Positions 16,531 to 24,703 of a DNA stretch of 64,000 bases are shown in pieces (within the stretch, counting starts at the first letter, position 1; every line of letters begins with the position of its first letter). The notes under the pieces were generated by a model. It made no database searches. It was not told the DNA's origin and was given only the letters and a program-made list of their open reading frames with translations. The position numbers and the translations under genes are program-made. Source of the DNA: Halomonas litopenaei (lineage in GTDB: Bacteria > Pseudomonadota > Gammaproteobacteria > Pseudomonadales > Halomonadaceae); assembly GCF_017303055.1 (NCBI RefSeq), contig NZ_JAEKJT010000006.1:1-64000 (forward strand). Direction: 5' to 3'.

Positions 16531-16941
16531 TTATTCTAAGCCAATATGCAAGCTGTAGCGGCCACTGCTTTCATTGGCGCTGCCGAGTACGCTGCCTCGC
16601 ACTTCAAGCTCATAGTTGCCCGAAGTAACAGGCGTCTTCAGCAGGAAGTGACCATTGCTATCCGTATCGCTGGCCACTAACTCGCCTGCGGGAGAATACA
16701 ACCTGCCTTCGATACTCATCGATTGACTAGAATCGCTGGCAAGATGTTCACTACTGATAACGAGCGTTCCTTCTTCTGCGACAGGCACCTGGTAGCGCTC
16801 AGGCACACCACGGAGCTGCTGAGTGGCGGATACGCCTTGCTGCAAGACTGGGGCCTCCTGTAAGTGGCCCGGTGCAGCCATTACCGGCATTGCTCCCACC
16901 GAGAAAAAGGCGACTCCCATCATCTTTTGCCACATTTTCAT
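16531..16941 (-). CDS. Small secreted protein, PPC-like beta-sandwich
   Basis: This 136-residue protein has a clear signal peptide: positively charged MKMWQK, a hydrophobic core, and likely cleavage after VMAA. The rest has alternating polar beta-strand text (GTLVISSEHLASDSSQSMSIEGRLYSP, then GHFLLKTPVTSGNYELEVRG, ending SGRYSLHIGLE). This resembles the bacterial pre-peptidase C-terminal type of domain. The function is unknown. It lies downstream of copB on the same strand, 120 bases away, so it may belong to the copper island, but it lacks His/Met clusters. The ATG at 16941 is followed by the signal peptide and preceded by an AGGAGGAAG ribosome site. Confidence 0.75.
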   Translation of the reverse strand: MKMWQKMMGVAFFSVGAMPVMAAPGHLQEAPVLQQGVSATQQLRGVPERYQVPVAEEGTLVISSEHLASDSSQSMSIEGRLYSPAGELVASDTDSNGHFLLKTPVTSGNYELEVRGSVLGSANESSGRYSLHIGLE

Positions 16942-17061
16942 AACATCTTCCTCCTGTGGATATTGGCATATTAATGATGGGTTATTGGCCTTAATCTACG
17001 CTGAAAATTTAAAAAATTATAACTGTCTCTCGCGATAAGCATGGCCATCGAGAAAGACAAC

Positions 17062-17832
17062 TCAAAACCAGACGCGCACCCCGGCAACCACTGCAGTGTC
17101 TTCCACTTGACCGCCTTCATCACGTGCCATATCGGCAGTATCACCATAGAGTTTCTGCCAATAGGCGCCGATATAGGGTGCGAACTTTCGATGTAGCTCA
17201 TAGCGAAGGCGCAGGCCGGTGCGCAAGGAATTGAATCCCTCCCCTACACCGAACTCCTCAGCATCATTGAACGCCACTTCCATTTCCAGGCGAGGCTGGA
17301 GATACAGCCGCTGGGTCAGTCGTAGGTCATATTCCTGCTCCAGACCCAAGGAGGTATCACCATCGTCGCTGACACGAAGGTCCAGCTCGGTTTCCAGCCG
17401 GTAGGGCGCCAGCCCCTGAAGACTGACCACGCCGAAATAGCGCTCGGGATGGTCGTCGCTGCCAAGCCCACCTTGATAGCCCAGACCACCTTGCAGCTCC
17501 CAGAAGTCGGCAATCAATCTGCTGTAGAGTAGATCCAGCGATTCAAATTCTGCATCTTCGCCATCCCCTTGGGCATTGTCCCCTTCCCCCTTCAGGTAGA
17601 CGCGATGAACATCGCCTCCGTACCAGGCCTGAAAATCCCAGGACACCGCCTCGCTGTCTTCAGATGGCCAGGCATATTCCAGTCGGTCGATCATCACCGA
17701 GCCACGCAGATGCTCCTGCATGGGCGACGGCCAGTGATCTGGTGCGTCGTAGCCATCCTCAGCCAGCGCTACCGGTGACATCCCCAGGCCCGATATCGCC
17801 GCCAACACAACAAGTCTCTTACGAGATTCCAT
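17062..17832 (-). CDS. copB: Copper resistance protein B (outer membrane)
   Basis: This is a 256-residue CopB/PcoB-family protein, predicted to form an outer-membrane barrel that works with periplasmic CopA in copper resistance. A signal peptide ends near VALAEDG. Barrel-like strands and family text are visible: SWDFQAWYGGDVHRVYLKGEG, LLYSRLIADFWELQGGLGYQ, and a C-terminal ...GVRVWF ending in Phe. Unlike many CopB proteins there is no Met/His-rich N-terminal insert; here CopA carries those repeats instead. ATG 17832 is preferred because upstream extension runs into copA. It is 13 bases downstream of copA and certainly co-transcribed. Confidence 0.9.
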   Translation of the reverse strand: MESRKRLVVLAAISGLGMSPVALAEDGYDAPDHWPSPMQEHLRGSVMIDRLEYAWPSEDSEAVSWDFQAWYGGDVHRVYLKGEGDNAQGDGEDAEFESLDLLYSRLIADFWELQGGLGYQGGLGSDDHPERYFGVVSLQGLAPYRLETELDLRVSDDGDTSLGLEQEYDLRLTQRLYLQPRLEMEVAFNDAEEFGVGEGFNSLRTGLRLRYELHRKFAPYIGAYWQKLYGDTADMARDEGGQVEDTAVVAGVRVWF

Positions 17833-17845
17833 GCGACATCTCTCC

Positions 17846-19726
17846 TCAGGCAACCTTGACGACGCGGAACATGCCGGCGTCCATGTGGTACAGAAGGTGA
17901 CAGTGGAAGGCCCAGCTGCCCTCGGCATCCGCAGTGATCAGTGCAGAAAGGCGCTCTCCTGGCTTGACGTTCAGGGTGTGCTTACGCGGAATCAGCTCAC
18001 CGGCGCCATTTTCCAACTCCATCCACATGCCATGCAGGTGGATCGGGTGCTCCATCATGGTGCGGTTGACCAGGATGAGGCGCAGACGCTCGCCCTTGTC
18101 GAAGTGGATCGGGCCCGAGACCTCACTGAATTTCTTGCCGTCGAAGGACCACATGTAGCGTTCCATGTTACCGGTTAGATGCAGCTCGAGTTCGCGACCA
18201 GGAGGACGACGATCAGGCCATGGCGCGATGGCCTTCAAGTCCTGATACACCAGCACACGACGATCACGGGCATCCAGGCCGATCCCTGGCTGATCGAGGC
18301 GGGAGCCGGGCTGCGCCGCTCCCACCGGCAGCATGGCGGCACCGGTAGAGCGGCCCATATCGTTCATCTGGCCGTGATCCATGCCCGCCATGGTCGAGTG
18401 GTCCATAGCGGTCATCGAGCCATGATCCATGCCCGTCATGCTCGATTGATCCATAGCGGCCATCGAGCCGTGATCCATGCCCGCCATGGTCGAGTGATCC
18501 ATAGCGGTCATCGCGCCGTGATCCATACCCGCCATGCTCGAGTGATCCATAGCGGTCATCGAGCCGTGATCCATACCTTCATGGGCTCCCATGGCCTCCA
18601 TTCCTCGATCGGCGATGCGTCGGCGTTCCGGCACCGCCGCCGCCATACCCAGACGAGGCGCCAGGGTCCCTCTGGCAAAGCCGCTTCGGTCCATGGACTC
18701 GGCAAAGATGGTGTAGGCCACCTCCTCCTTCGGCGTAACCAGGACGTCATAGGTTTCCGCTACTCCGATACGAAACTCCTCGACAGGCACGGGTCGCACC
18801 GGCTGACCGTCAGCCGCCACCACCGTCATTTCGAGCCCCGGAATTCGTACGTCGAAGTAACTCATAGCGGAGCCGTTGATCACGCGCAGCCGCTGGGTCT
18901 CACCGGGCCGAAACAAGGCAGTCCAGTTGTCATCGGGCGAGTGGCCATTGAGCAGGTAGGTGTAGGTGGCGCCGGTGACATCGGCGATATCACGAGAGCT
19001 CATGCGCATCCGTGCCCACATGGCACGTGCTTCCCAGGTGGAAGCGAAGCCCTGTCGCCCCACATCGTCGATGAAGTCTCCCAGGGTGCGCTCCTGGAAG
19101 TTGTAGTACCCCTCACCGGTCTTCAGGTTGTGGAAGATGGTCGAGGGGTCCTCGAAGCTCCAGTCGGTCAGCAGCAGCACGTGCTCGCGGTCATAGCGAA
19201 AGGGTTCGCGTTGTTCGGCGTCGATGACCAGGGGGCCCACATGACCAACCTGCTCCTGCAAGCCTGAGTGGCTGTGGTACCAGTAGGTGCCGCTTTGACG
19301 GAGGGGAAAGCGGTAGGTAAAGGTTTCGCCCGGCATGATACCGGCAAAGCTCACGCCGGGGACGCCATCCATCTCCGGCGGCAGCAGGATGCCATGCCAA
19401 TGAATCGAGGTGGGCTCGTCCAGCAGATTGGTGACCCGCAGCGTCACGTCCTGCCCTTCCTTGAGCCGGATCAGTGGGCCAGGGCTGGTGCCGTTGAGGG
19501 TGATAGGCCGTGCAGGCTGGCCAGCAATGGGCACGCTCTGGCGACGAATGGCCAGCGAGATATCCGGGCCGTTTTCCACCCCCTTGGGGTAACTCGAGGT
19601 CTGTCCCCAGGGGTTGGCCCAGGCAGGTGCCAGGCCTAGGGCGGCGGTGCCGATTCCCAGGGCTGCGCTTCCCTTGATGAAGCCTCGTCGTGATAGCCGA
19701 TGTGGCGGCAGAAGAGTCGTCGACAT
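17846..19726 (-). CDS. copA: CopA-type multicopper oxidase, Tat-exported, with Met/His repeats
   Basis: This 626-residue periplasmic multicopper oxidase confers copper resistance, probably by Cu(I) oxidation and copper binding. The Tat signal SRRGFIKGSAALGIG is at the N-terminus. The copper-centre motifs are all present: HWHGI, WYHSHSG, HPIHLHGMW and the C-terminal HCHLLYHMDAGMF with the type 1 Met. A methionine- and histidine-rich insert of repeated MDHGSM/MDHSSM units (bases 18379-18576) lies before the third domain. ATG 19726 has an AGGAAG site. A two-repeat operator lies about 48 bases upstream, so copA has its own promoter besides read-through from the kinase gene. copB follows. Confidence 0.95.
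   Translation of the reverse strand: MSTTLLPPHRLSRRGFIKGSAALGIGTAALGLAPAWANPWGQTSSYPKGVENGPDISLAIRRQSVPIAGQPARPITLNGTSPGPLIRLKEGQDVTLRVTNLLDEPTSIHWHGILLPPEMDGVPGVSFAGIMPGETFTYRFPLRQSGTYWYHSHSGLQEQVGHVGPLVIDAEQREPFRYDREHVLLLTDWSFEDPSTIFHNLKTGEGYYNFQERTLGDFIDDVGRQGFASTWEARAMWARMRMSSRDIADVTGATYTYLLNGHSPDDNWTALFRPGETQRLRVINGSAMSYFDVRIPGLEMTVVAADGQPVRPVPVEEFRIGVAETYDVLVTPKEEVAYTIFAESMDRSGFARGTLAPRLGMAAAVPERRRIADRGMEAMGAHEGMDHGSMTAMDHSSMAGMDHGAMTAMDHSTMAGMDHGSMAAMDQSSMTGMDHGSMTAMDHSTMAGMDHGQMNDMGRSTGAAMLPVGAAQPGSRLDQPGIGLDARDRRVLVYQDLKAIAPWPDRRPPGRELELHLTGNMERYMWSFDGKKFSEVSGPIHFDKGERLRLILVNRTMMEHPIHLHGMWMELENGAGELIPRKHTLNVKPGERLSALITADAEGSWAFHCHLLYHMDAGMFRVVKVA
18379..18576 (-). repeat. 48-bp tandem repeat inside copA
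   Basis: Four or more units of about 48 bp encode alternating MDHGSMTAM and DHSSMAGM blocks. The units differ mostly at a few codons (GTC/CTC, ACC/AGC). The repeat supplies Met and His side chains for copper binding and could vary in number between strains. Confidence 0.85.
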
Positions 19727-19773
19727 GGGTGCTGTCTTCCTGTGCGATGAACTTCTGCCATCTTCCATCGTCA

Positions 19774-19795
19774 AGCTGAAAGCCAGCTGAATCCC
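19774..19795 (-). promoter_or_regulatory. Predicted response-regulator operator upstream of copA
   Basis: Two 11-bp direct repeats, AGCTGAAAGCC and AGCTGAATCCC, lie head to tail. The same motif occurs at 22398-22419, and each ends 48-49 bases before its gene start. Tandem 11-bp spacing is usual for OmpR/PhoB-class regulators such as the one encoded at 21125. Confidence 0.6.
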
Positions 19796-21138
19796 TAACC
19801 AATAGGCGGCTTCGCGGAGAGCATTGCCAGCGGCAAGCGAATGGTCACTTCAAGCCCACCCGTGGAAGCCGCCTGAAAACTGACCTCACCCTGATACTGC
19901 TCGACCAGTTCAAGCAGTATCGACAGGCCGATGCCATTGCCGGGTCGCCCTTCATCCAACCGTTGGCCTCGCCGCCCCAATAGTGGCAGCCATTCCGGGG
20001 GTACTCCCGGACCATCATCCTGGATCTTCAGCTCAACACATTGGTTCAGCGTTAGCGCGAGCCACACCGACTCGCTGGCCCACTTACCCGCGTTATCGAG
20101 CACGATGCCAATCATTTCCAGGAAGTCCTGCCGCTCCATATCGATGCAGACATCCTCCGCGTCCCCGAGAGCCATGTTGAAGTGCTTGTCGGGGTACAGA
20201 CTTCGAAACATGTCAAAAAGCTGGTCGAGTTCCCTCTTGATCCGGGTGTGCTGGCCGCCACCGGGGCCCGCCAGGCGCGCCTGACGCAGATGGGACTCCA
20301 TCAACTCCTGCATAAGGGTCAGTCGTGTAAGCAAACGTTCACGACGCGCTTCGTCCAGTTCGCGTTTGCCGCGCAGGGCCTGCATCACCGCCGTCAGCGG
20401 GGTCTTGAGCGCATGTGACAAATCCGCCACGGCGTTACGTGAACGCACCAGTCGGCGCTCCTGGCTGTCCATCAGGCGGTTGAGTTGAGAGACCAAGGGC
20501 CGGAATTCCTGCGGCACCTTCATTCTGAGTCGCTGGCGCTGACCATTTCTCAGCTCGGCCAGTTGGCGCTGCAATAGATCCAGTGGCCGCAGGGCGGCAT
20601 TGACCGCCAAACCGTTAAGCAGTGAAAGAGCGAGCAGCACCAGGCCTGCGATGGCGCCAATCCACCAGTGCAGAGCAGCGAGGCCTTCCTCGACGCTGTC
20701 GAAGGATTCACCAATAAGCAGTACGCCTGCCGTGCCTTCTAGTGAGAAGGTACGCCGTAACACAAGCAAGTGACGCCCTTCCAGGTGCACATCCAGCAAC
20801 GACTCGTCAGGCCCATCTAGATGCGGGGCCAATGCTGGCAACCAAGCGGGGTGCGAGGTAGTGAGGCGCGTTCCGCGCTTGAGCACGTACAGGTGATGAA
20901 AGACCTCGGCCGACAGGCTCGAGGGCAAGGTGGGAGCCGGTACAGGGTCAGCGTTTTGACGCAGTTGTGCCAGGCGATACTCCGCTTCCTGACGCAGTCG
21001 GTCACCGAGAAAGTCCCGCGCGGTCTCGCGCAGCAGCAGACCATGCATAAACCAGGTCAACGCCATGACCAGCAGGGACACCGCCCCGAGGCTGACCAGC
21101 AGGCGCAGACGAAGACTGTTGCGTCTAATGCGAAACAA
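19795..21138 (-). CDS. Sensor histidine kinase of the copper island
   Basis: This is a 447-residue membrane sensor kinase. A first transmembrane helix (LLVSLGAVSLLVMALTWF) lies near residue 20. It is followed by a periplasmic sensor of about 120 residues, a second helix (GAIAGLVLLALSLLNGLAV), a HAMP-like linker, the H-box DLSHALKTPLTAV (His near residue 245), and a HATPase domain with DNAGKWAS, DDGPGVPPEW and GNGIGLSI boxes. The best start is a TTG at 21138 that overlaps the regulator's end by 14 bases. The upstream ATG would need a 122-base overlap and gives an implausible N-terminus. It resembles PhoQ/CopS-type kinases; copper sensing is inferred from neighbours. Confidence 0.88.
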   Translation of the reverse strand: MFRIRRNSLRLRLLVSLGAVSLLVMALTWFMHGLLLRETARDFLGDRLRQEAEYRLAQLRQNADPVPAPTLPSSLSAEVFHHLYVLKRGTRLTTSHPAWLPALAPHLDGPDESLLDVHLEGRHLLVLRRTFSLEGTAGVLLIGESFDSVEEGLAALHWWIGAIAGLVLLALSLLNGLAVNAALRPLDLLQRQLAELRNGQRQRLRMKVPQEFRPLVSQLNRLMDSQERRLVRSRNAVADLSHALKTPLTAVMQALRGKRELDEARRERLLTRLTLMQELMESHLRQARLAGPGGGQHTRIKRELDQLFDMFRSLYPDKHFNMALGDAEDVCIDMERQDFLEMIGIVLDNAGKWASESVWLALTLNQCVELKIQDDGPGVPPEWLPLLGRRGQRLDEGRPGNGIGLSILLELVEQYQGEVSFQAASTGGLEVTIRLPLAMLSAKPPIG

Positions 21139-21787
21139 GCACGTACCCCTGGCCTCGACGCGTCTGGATGATGTGCTTGCCCAGTAGGCGACGCAAACGA
21201 GCGATGTAGACCTCCACCAGATTGGGTGCCGGGGCATCCTGCTCAAGGGCGTAGAGTTGATCGAGCAGCTTCGTCTTGGAGTGCACCCGGTCAGGGTGGT
21301 ACATCAAGTAGCGCAACAGGCAAAACTCGGTGGCGGTTAGCGGCTGCCATGGTCCTCCCGCGCAGCTGACCTGACGCTGATCCTCATCGAGGCGGACGCC
21401 GTTGACGATGAGCCTTGCCGTCAATTCCGTGCGCCGGCGCAACAGCGCATGGACCCGCGCCAGCAGCTCCTGTTCGTGAAAGGGCTTGGTGAGATAGTCA
21501 TCGGCCCCTCGACGAAGGCCATCTACCTTGTCCTGCCAGGCATCGCGAGCCGTCAACAAGAGCACCGGAAGACCAAGACCCTGGTCTCGCTGGAACTCCA
21601 GCCAATCGAGCCCCGAACCATCGGGCAGGCCGATGTCCAGGATCATCAGCGCATACTCTTCGCTATGCAACAGCGCCTTTGCCACGCTCAGCCGCTCGGC
21701 AACGTCAACGCGATAGCCATGATCATCCAAGGCATCTTTCAGACTCTCGCAGAGCAGGTCATCATCCTCGACCAGCAACAGCTTCAT
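21125..21787 (-). CDS. OmpR/PhoP-class response regulator of the copper island
   Basis: This is a 220-residue two-domain regulator. The receiver domain has the acidic pocket VEDDD, the phospho-acceptor Asp51 in ILDIGLPDG, and the switch region LTAR...ADDYLTKPF. The winged-helix DNA-binding domain (about 125-220) ends RLLGKHIIQTRRGQGYVLVSH. ATG 21787 has GGGAG nine bases upstream; two earlier in-frame ATGs sit too close to that site. It is cotranscribed with the kinase. The likely operators are the 11-bp direct repeats before the cupredoxin gene and copA. Confidence 0.9.
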   Translation of the reverse strand: MKLLLVEDDDLLCESLKDALDDHGYRVDVAERLSVAKALLHSEEYALMILDIGLPDGSGLDWLEFQRDQGLGLPVLLLTARDAWQDKVDGLRRGADDYLTKPFHEQELLARVHALLRRRTELTARLIVNGVRLDEDQRQVSCAGGPWQPLTATEFCLLRYLMYHPDRVHSKTKLLDQLYALEQDAPAPNLVEVYIARLRRLLGKHIIQTRRGQGYVLVSH

Positions 21788-21860
21788 CACCATCATCTCC
21801 CGGCCTGTCTCCGTCCTGCCACGCCCCAGCCACGCTGGAAGAAGTGGCCCTGGCCGGCTC

Positions 21861-22349
21861 CTATGGTCCCACACTCAGAGCGCCGTGCATGCCCGCCTCG
21901 AAATGTCCAGGGATATTGCAGGCGAAGGTCAGCGATGCCCCCTGTTCCGGCGCCTGCCAGACCAGCGTCCTGGTCTCTCCCGGCGCCAGGGTAACTGCCG
22001 GCATCTCCATGGCCCCGTGCATCTGGCTCATGTCGTGACCGTCCCCATGCATGCCATGTCCTCCCCCAGATGCCATCTCACGCATCATCTTGCGGTGTTC
22101 ATCCTGAGCCTCGGCAGAGCCGATCACGAATTCGTGCTCCAACTGGCCGCTGTTAGTGACCTCGAAGGCGACCACCTCGCCAGAAGCAACGCTCAGTTGC
22201 TCTGGATCAAACCAGATATCGCCAGCCTCGACAGCGATGGTGCGCTCTGCGTGCGCGGGATCAATCACTGACGACTGAGCGTGGCCGGCACCCGCCAACG
22301 CCTGAGTCGACACCAGACCAAGGGCTAACACCATCAGTGTGCTACGCAT
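21861..22349 (-). CDS. Periplasmic cupredoxin
   Basis: This 162-residue plastocyanin-like copper protein has a signal peptide ending near ALAGAGHAQ. Likely type 1 copper ligands are His in GQLEHEF, then Cys, His and Met in FACNIPGHFEAGM. A His/Met-rich loop (HGMHGDGHDMSQMHGAMEM) between them may bind extra copper. It could carry electrons or copper for CopA. It is the first gene of the minus-strand run cupredoxin, regulator, kinase, copA, copB. The regulator starts 73 bases downstream. A paired 11-bp operator and a TATAAC -10-like box precede it. Confidence 0.9.
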   Translation of the reverse strand: MRSTLMVLALGLVSTQALAGAGHAQSSVIDPAHAERTIAVEAGDIWFDPEQLSVASGEVVAFEVTNSGQLEHEFVIGSAEAQDEHRKMMREMASGGGHGMHGDGHDMSQMHGAMEMPAVTLAPGETRTLVWQAPEQGASLTFACNIPGHFEAGMHGALSVGP

Positions 22350-22397
22350 GACATCGTCCTTCCATAGTGGGATGAAGGTAGCCGTTATAGCGCGGCT

Positions 22398-22419
22398 AGC
22401 TGAATCCAGGCTGAATCAG
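22398..22419 (-). promoter_or_regulatory. Predicted response-regulator operator upstream of cupredoxin
   Basis: The 11-bp direct repeats AGCTGAATCCA and GGCTGAATCAG share the GCTGAA core with the site before copA and sit at the same distance from the start codon. TATAAC lies about 10 bases downstream on the minus strand, where a -10 box would be expected. Confidence 0.6.
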
Positions 22420-22448
22420 CCGCAAGCACGCAGGGAGTATCCTCTCGC

Positions 22449-23348
22449 TCACGAGTGAGTCCACTTCTCCAGCAGCAGGTCGATAAACAGCTGGGCGGTG
22501 CCCGAGATACTGTGCACGTTACTGCGTACCAGGCCGATGGTACGCTCGATACGTGGCTCCGGCAGTTCGCGCGAACACAAGATCTCGTGGTCCGGGCCCG
22601 GCATGGTCATGCGCGGCAGTATCGCCACCCCCAATCCAGACTCCACCAGCCCCAGCGACGTCGATAGATGCTGCACCTCGTAAAAGCTGTTGAGGTGGAT
22701 GCCTTCGGCTGACATGGCACTGTCCAGCAGGGTGCGGTTGCCGCTATCGCGACTGACGGTGATCAGCCTTACCTGCTCCAGGTCGGCCCAGGCGATCTGC
22801 GTCTTGGCGGCCAGCGGATGATCCGATCGCAGCGCCAGTACGAAGGGGTCTCTCAGTAGCTGCGTAAACGACACTTCAGGGCGTTGAGCGCTGAACATGT
22901 TGATGCCGAAGTCCGCCTCACCACTGATAACCTTCTCCAGCCCTTCATTGGCGCTGACGTCGAGTATGCGAATCCGAATACCCGGCCAGGCCTCGCTGAA
23001 CTCACGAATCACACTCGGCAAGAAGTAGAACGCGGCGGTCGGTAGACAGGCAATCGTGACCGTGCCGGTCTGGTGGGTGGCCAGCTCGCGAATGCCGAGA
23101 ATCGAGGACTCGTACTCCTCGATCATGCGTCTAGCCCTCGGCAGGAAATCGGCGCCAATGGCCGTCAGGCGAGTACGCCGCGTGGTGCGCTCCAGCAGGC
23201 TGACCTCCAGCAACTCCTCGAGCTTCTGGATTCGCCGCGAGAGCGCAGGCTGCGAGAGGTGCAGCCGCTGTGCCGCTTCGTGGAACGACCCCAGCTCGGC
23301 GACTTGAATAAACGCTTGTAGATCAAGAAATTCCAGCCTGTGCAGCAT
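22449..23348 (-). CDS. LysR-family regulator, divergent from the isomerase operon
   Basis: This is a 299-residue LysR-type regulator. The N-terminal helix-turn-helix reads FIQVAELGSFHEAAQRLHLSQPALSRRIQKLE, followed by the family's TTRRTRLTAIG wing and a two-lobed periplasmic-binding-like effector domain. ATG 23348 gives the standard length; the extension to 23483 lacks family similarity and overlaps the intergenic promoter region. The divergent arrangement with the PrpF-like gene 150 bases away implies that it controls the isomerase-TctC-TctAB operon, with the transported acid or its derivative as inducer. Confidence 0.9.
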   Translation of the reverse strand: MLHRLEFLDLQAFIQVAELGSFHEAAQRLHLSQPALSRRIQKLEELLEVSLLERTTRRTRLTAIGADFLPRARRMIEEYESSILGIRELATHQTGTVTIACLPTAAFYFLPSVIREFSEAWPGIRIRILDVSANEGLEKVISGEADFGINMFSAQRPEVSFTQLLRDPFVLALRSDHPLAAKTQIAWADLEQVRLITVSRDSGNRTLLDSAMSAEGIHLNSFYEVQHLSTSLGLVESGLGVAILPRMTMPGPDHEILCSRELPEPRIERTIGLVRSNVHSISGTAQLFIDLLLEKWTHS

Positions 23349-23498
23349 ATCTCTACTCTTGCATGATCGGTGAACTACTGATAACCATAACGCATTAATC
23401 CGACTTTCGCATTGATACATAAAGCTCTTTGCATTTGAAGCATCAAATGCCTGGTGACAAGCTGCTGTCATGACCTCCAACAACGACGTGACATCACC

Positions 23499-24590
23499 AT
23501 GATGAACAGCATCCCCTGCATGATCATGCGAGGCGGCACTTCCAGAGGCCCCTTCCTGCGCATGTCAGACCTTCCCGAGGATGAGAAGGCTCGGGCAGAT
23601 ATTCTGATCAGCCTGATGGGATCCGGTCATGCCCTACAGATCGATGGCATAGGGGGTGGCGACCCACTGACCAGCAAGGTCGCCATCGTTGAGCGCTCGG
23701 CGCATCCCGATGCCGACGTGGACTACCTGTTTGCCCAGGTCGACGTGCTCAATCACCGCGTCGACTTCAATCCCAACTGCGGCAACATGCTGTCGGCGGT
23801 GGGGCCCTACGCGATTGAGTCCGGCCTGGTGGAACCGCAGCCGGATTTTACGCTGGTAAGGGTGCGCAACCTGAATACGCAGCGCTTGATCGAGTGCCAT
23901 GTCCCGACCCAGGGCGGCCAGGTTCTCTACGATGGCGACACCCGTATCAGCGGCGTTCCCGGGACCTCGTCGGCCATTCAACTGAGCTTTCTTGATATCG
24001 TCGGGACCAAGACCTGTGGCCTTCTCCCCACCGGCAATGTGGTGGATCTGATCGATGGCGTCGCCGTGAGCTGCCTCGACGCGGCGACGCCCATCATCAT
24101 GATCAGAGCGGAAGAGCTGGGGCTGACGGGGCACGAGCCCCCTGACCAGCTGGACGCGAACAGTCAGCTGCTGGCGCGTATAGAGCGCCTCCGCCGACAC
24201 GCCGGCGAGCTGATGGGCCTGGGCGATGTCAGCCAGAGCGTGCTACCAAAGCCGGTGCTGGTGTCCCCTGCACTGGAACAGGGACGCACCCTGTGCGCCC
24301 GCTATTTCGTGCCCCATCGCTGTCATAAGGCCATCGCCGTGACCGGCGCCATCGCCGTCGCGTCGTCAGTCAGCGTGCCGGGAACCGTAGCGAATCTGAT
24401 CGCCGTTGGCGCGGGATCACTGGAAGCCAACGAGCTGGCCTCCCGGGTCAGTATCGAACACCCATCAGGCTTCATTGATCTGGAAGTCGAGCACCGCGGC
24501 GGCAACGCCACCGACATCGCGCGCGCCTCGCTGATCCGTACCGCGCGCAAGATCATGGCCGGCACCCTGTTCTACGCCCTGCCCGATTGA
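23499..24590 (+). CDS. PrpF/4-oxalomesaconate-tautomerase-family isomerase
   Basis: This 363-residue protein is of the PrpF/GalD family (diaminopimelate-epimerase fold). Such enzymes shift a double bond or its geometry in unsaturated tricarboxylates: aconitate in the methylcitrate route, or 4-oxalomesaconate in gallate breakdown. The family start IPCMIMRGGTSRGPFL is present, with NPNCGNMLSAVGPYAIESG (the Cys region) and a C-terminal EVEHRGGNATDIARASLIRTARKIMAG. Two adjacent ATGs (23499 and 23502) serve as start. The downstream tricarboxylate receptor and permease suggest that an imported acid such as trans-aconitate or a similar compound is isomerised; the substrate is not determined. Confidence 0.87.
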   Translation: MMNSIPCMIMRGGTSRGPFLRMSDLPEDEKARADILISLMGSGHALQIDGIGGGDPLTSKVAIVERSAHPDADVDYLFAQVDVLNHRVDFNPNCGNMLSAVGPYAIESGLVEPQPDFTLVRVRNLNTQRLIECHVPTQGGQVLYDGDTRISGVPGTSSAIQLSFLDIVGTKTCGLLPTGNVVDLIDGVAVSCLDAATPIIMIRAEELGLTGHEPPDQLDANSQLLARIERLRRHAGELMGLGDVSQSVLPKPVLVSPALEQGRTLCARYFVPHRCHKAIAVTGAIAVASSVSVPGTVANLIAVGAGSLEANELASRVSIEHPSGFIDLEVEHRGGNATDIARASLIRTARKIMAGTLFYALPD

Positions 24591-24703
24591 TCCGACTCAA
24601 CCCGATCCCGCTCTGGCCTCGTCGCATGACGATGATGTCAGCGCTACGGGCACTGCCGACAACGGCAGGCCCCTGACAACGACAACACAGAAGGAACCAC
24701 GCC

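Noticed and set aside
18379..18576. Regular repeats suggesting a CRISPR array
   Set aside because: The units are contiguous without unique spacers and lie in frame within copA.
18179..19267. His/Arg-rich open frame on the plus strand within copA
   Set aside because: The repeated HARHARVIHSGHRAVI-like text is the antisense reading of the Met/His repeat in CopA.
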